A stretch of 64,000 nucleotides of DNA from Candidatus Rifleibacterium amylolyticum (lineage in GTDB: Bacteria; Muiribacteriota; Ozemobacteria; Ozemobacterales; Ozemobacteraceae). The stretch covers positions 49,268-113,267 of the forward strand of contig JAACJG010000015.1 of assembly GCA_009917695.1 (NCBI GenBank), in the 5' to 3' direction. The position numbers and the translations under genes are program-made. Of this stretch, positions 63,941 to 64,000 are shown piece by piece (within the stretch, counting starts at the first letter, position 1; every line of letters starts with the position of its first letter). The notes under the pieces were generated by a model. It did no database searches. It saw only the letters and a program-made list of their open reading frames with translations, and was not told where the DNA came from.

Positions 63941-64000
63941 AGGGCGTTTACGATAGAATTTACTCCTTTCTGCTCTTTTTCATTTTTTTCATTTCCATGG

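Noticed and set aside
63960..64000. The end of a minus-strand gene coding a Lys-rich C-terminus (stop at 63960-63962).
   Set aside because: Only 12 codons are visible, with several Met codons; it could be real but cannot be supported from this window.

Overview
The window looks like chromosomal DNA of an uncultured, diderm, heterotrophic bacterium. Supporting signs are a lipobox protein, many Sec signal peptides, a bacterial alpha-2-macroglobulin, a Wzx-type flippase locus and an adenosylcobalamin-dependent ornithine aminomutase. Base composition is near 50% GC, with one clearly AT-richer block. The gene set reminds me of candidate phyla such as Riflebacteria, but nothing here (no rRNA) proves it. 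No rRNA, tRNA, CRISPR array, transposase or integrase was recognised.

Layout. 1-4091: a partial secreted zinc metallopeptidase (minus strand), a DnaJ-class protein and a cell-wall amidase. 4110-8019: a tight four-gene operon joining a membrane-anchored zinc-ribbon/OB-fold protein, a TctA-like permease, a YdjM-like membrane hydrolase and a Cas6e-like RAMP protein that has lost the expected histidine. 8020-8439: a 298-bp MITE-like element and a bidirectional terminator. 8440-25150: secreted, TPR, lipoprotein, alpha-2-macroglobulin, TldD/PmbA and Fn3 proteins, plus a RelE-type toxin-antitoxin pair. 25283-31456: Uma2 and FkbM proteins, the oxidative pentose phosphate pair zwf-pgl, a UPF0173 hydrolase and a YfcC-type transporter.

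31748-49740: a large surface-glycan or secondary-metabolite locus. A plus-strand run (radical SAM/SPASM x2, asparagine synthase, GNAT, WbqC, sugar-nucleotide dehydratase, ACP, methyltransferase, FkbH, AAC(3)-like acyltransferase, M20 hydrolase) converges on a minus-strand run (flippase, DegT aminotransferase, glycosyltransferase). A radical SAM/carbamoyltransferase pair follows on the minus strand. The stretch 37970-44411 is AT-rich and probably imported. Its FkbH-ACP pair suggests glyceryl-ACP made for decorating a sugar.

49867-54265: a TruC-type pseudouridine synthase interrupted by one in-frame TGA, a 465-residue protein with the domain order of eukaryotic major vault protein, and a beta-CASP ribonuclease. 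54581-61063: alanine racemase, ornithine racemase, a MutL/GlmL-type accessory protein and both ornithine aminomutase subunits, i.e. the entry steps of ornithine fermentation. 61238-64000: small accessory genes (GFA-family protein, VapBC-like and BrnTA-like pairs, a membrane protein) separated by imperfect palindromes.

The most notable items are the vault-like protein, the Cas6e-like operon, the dispersed 103-bp intergenic repeat, and the FkbH/ACP/AAC(3) island.
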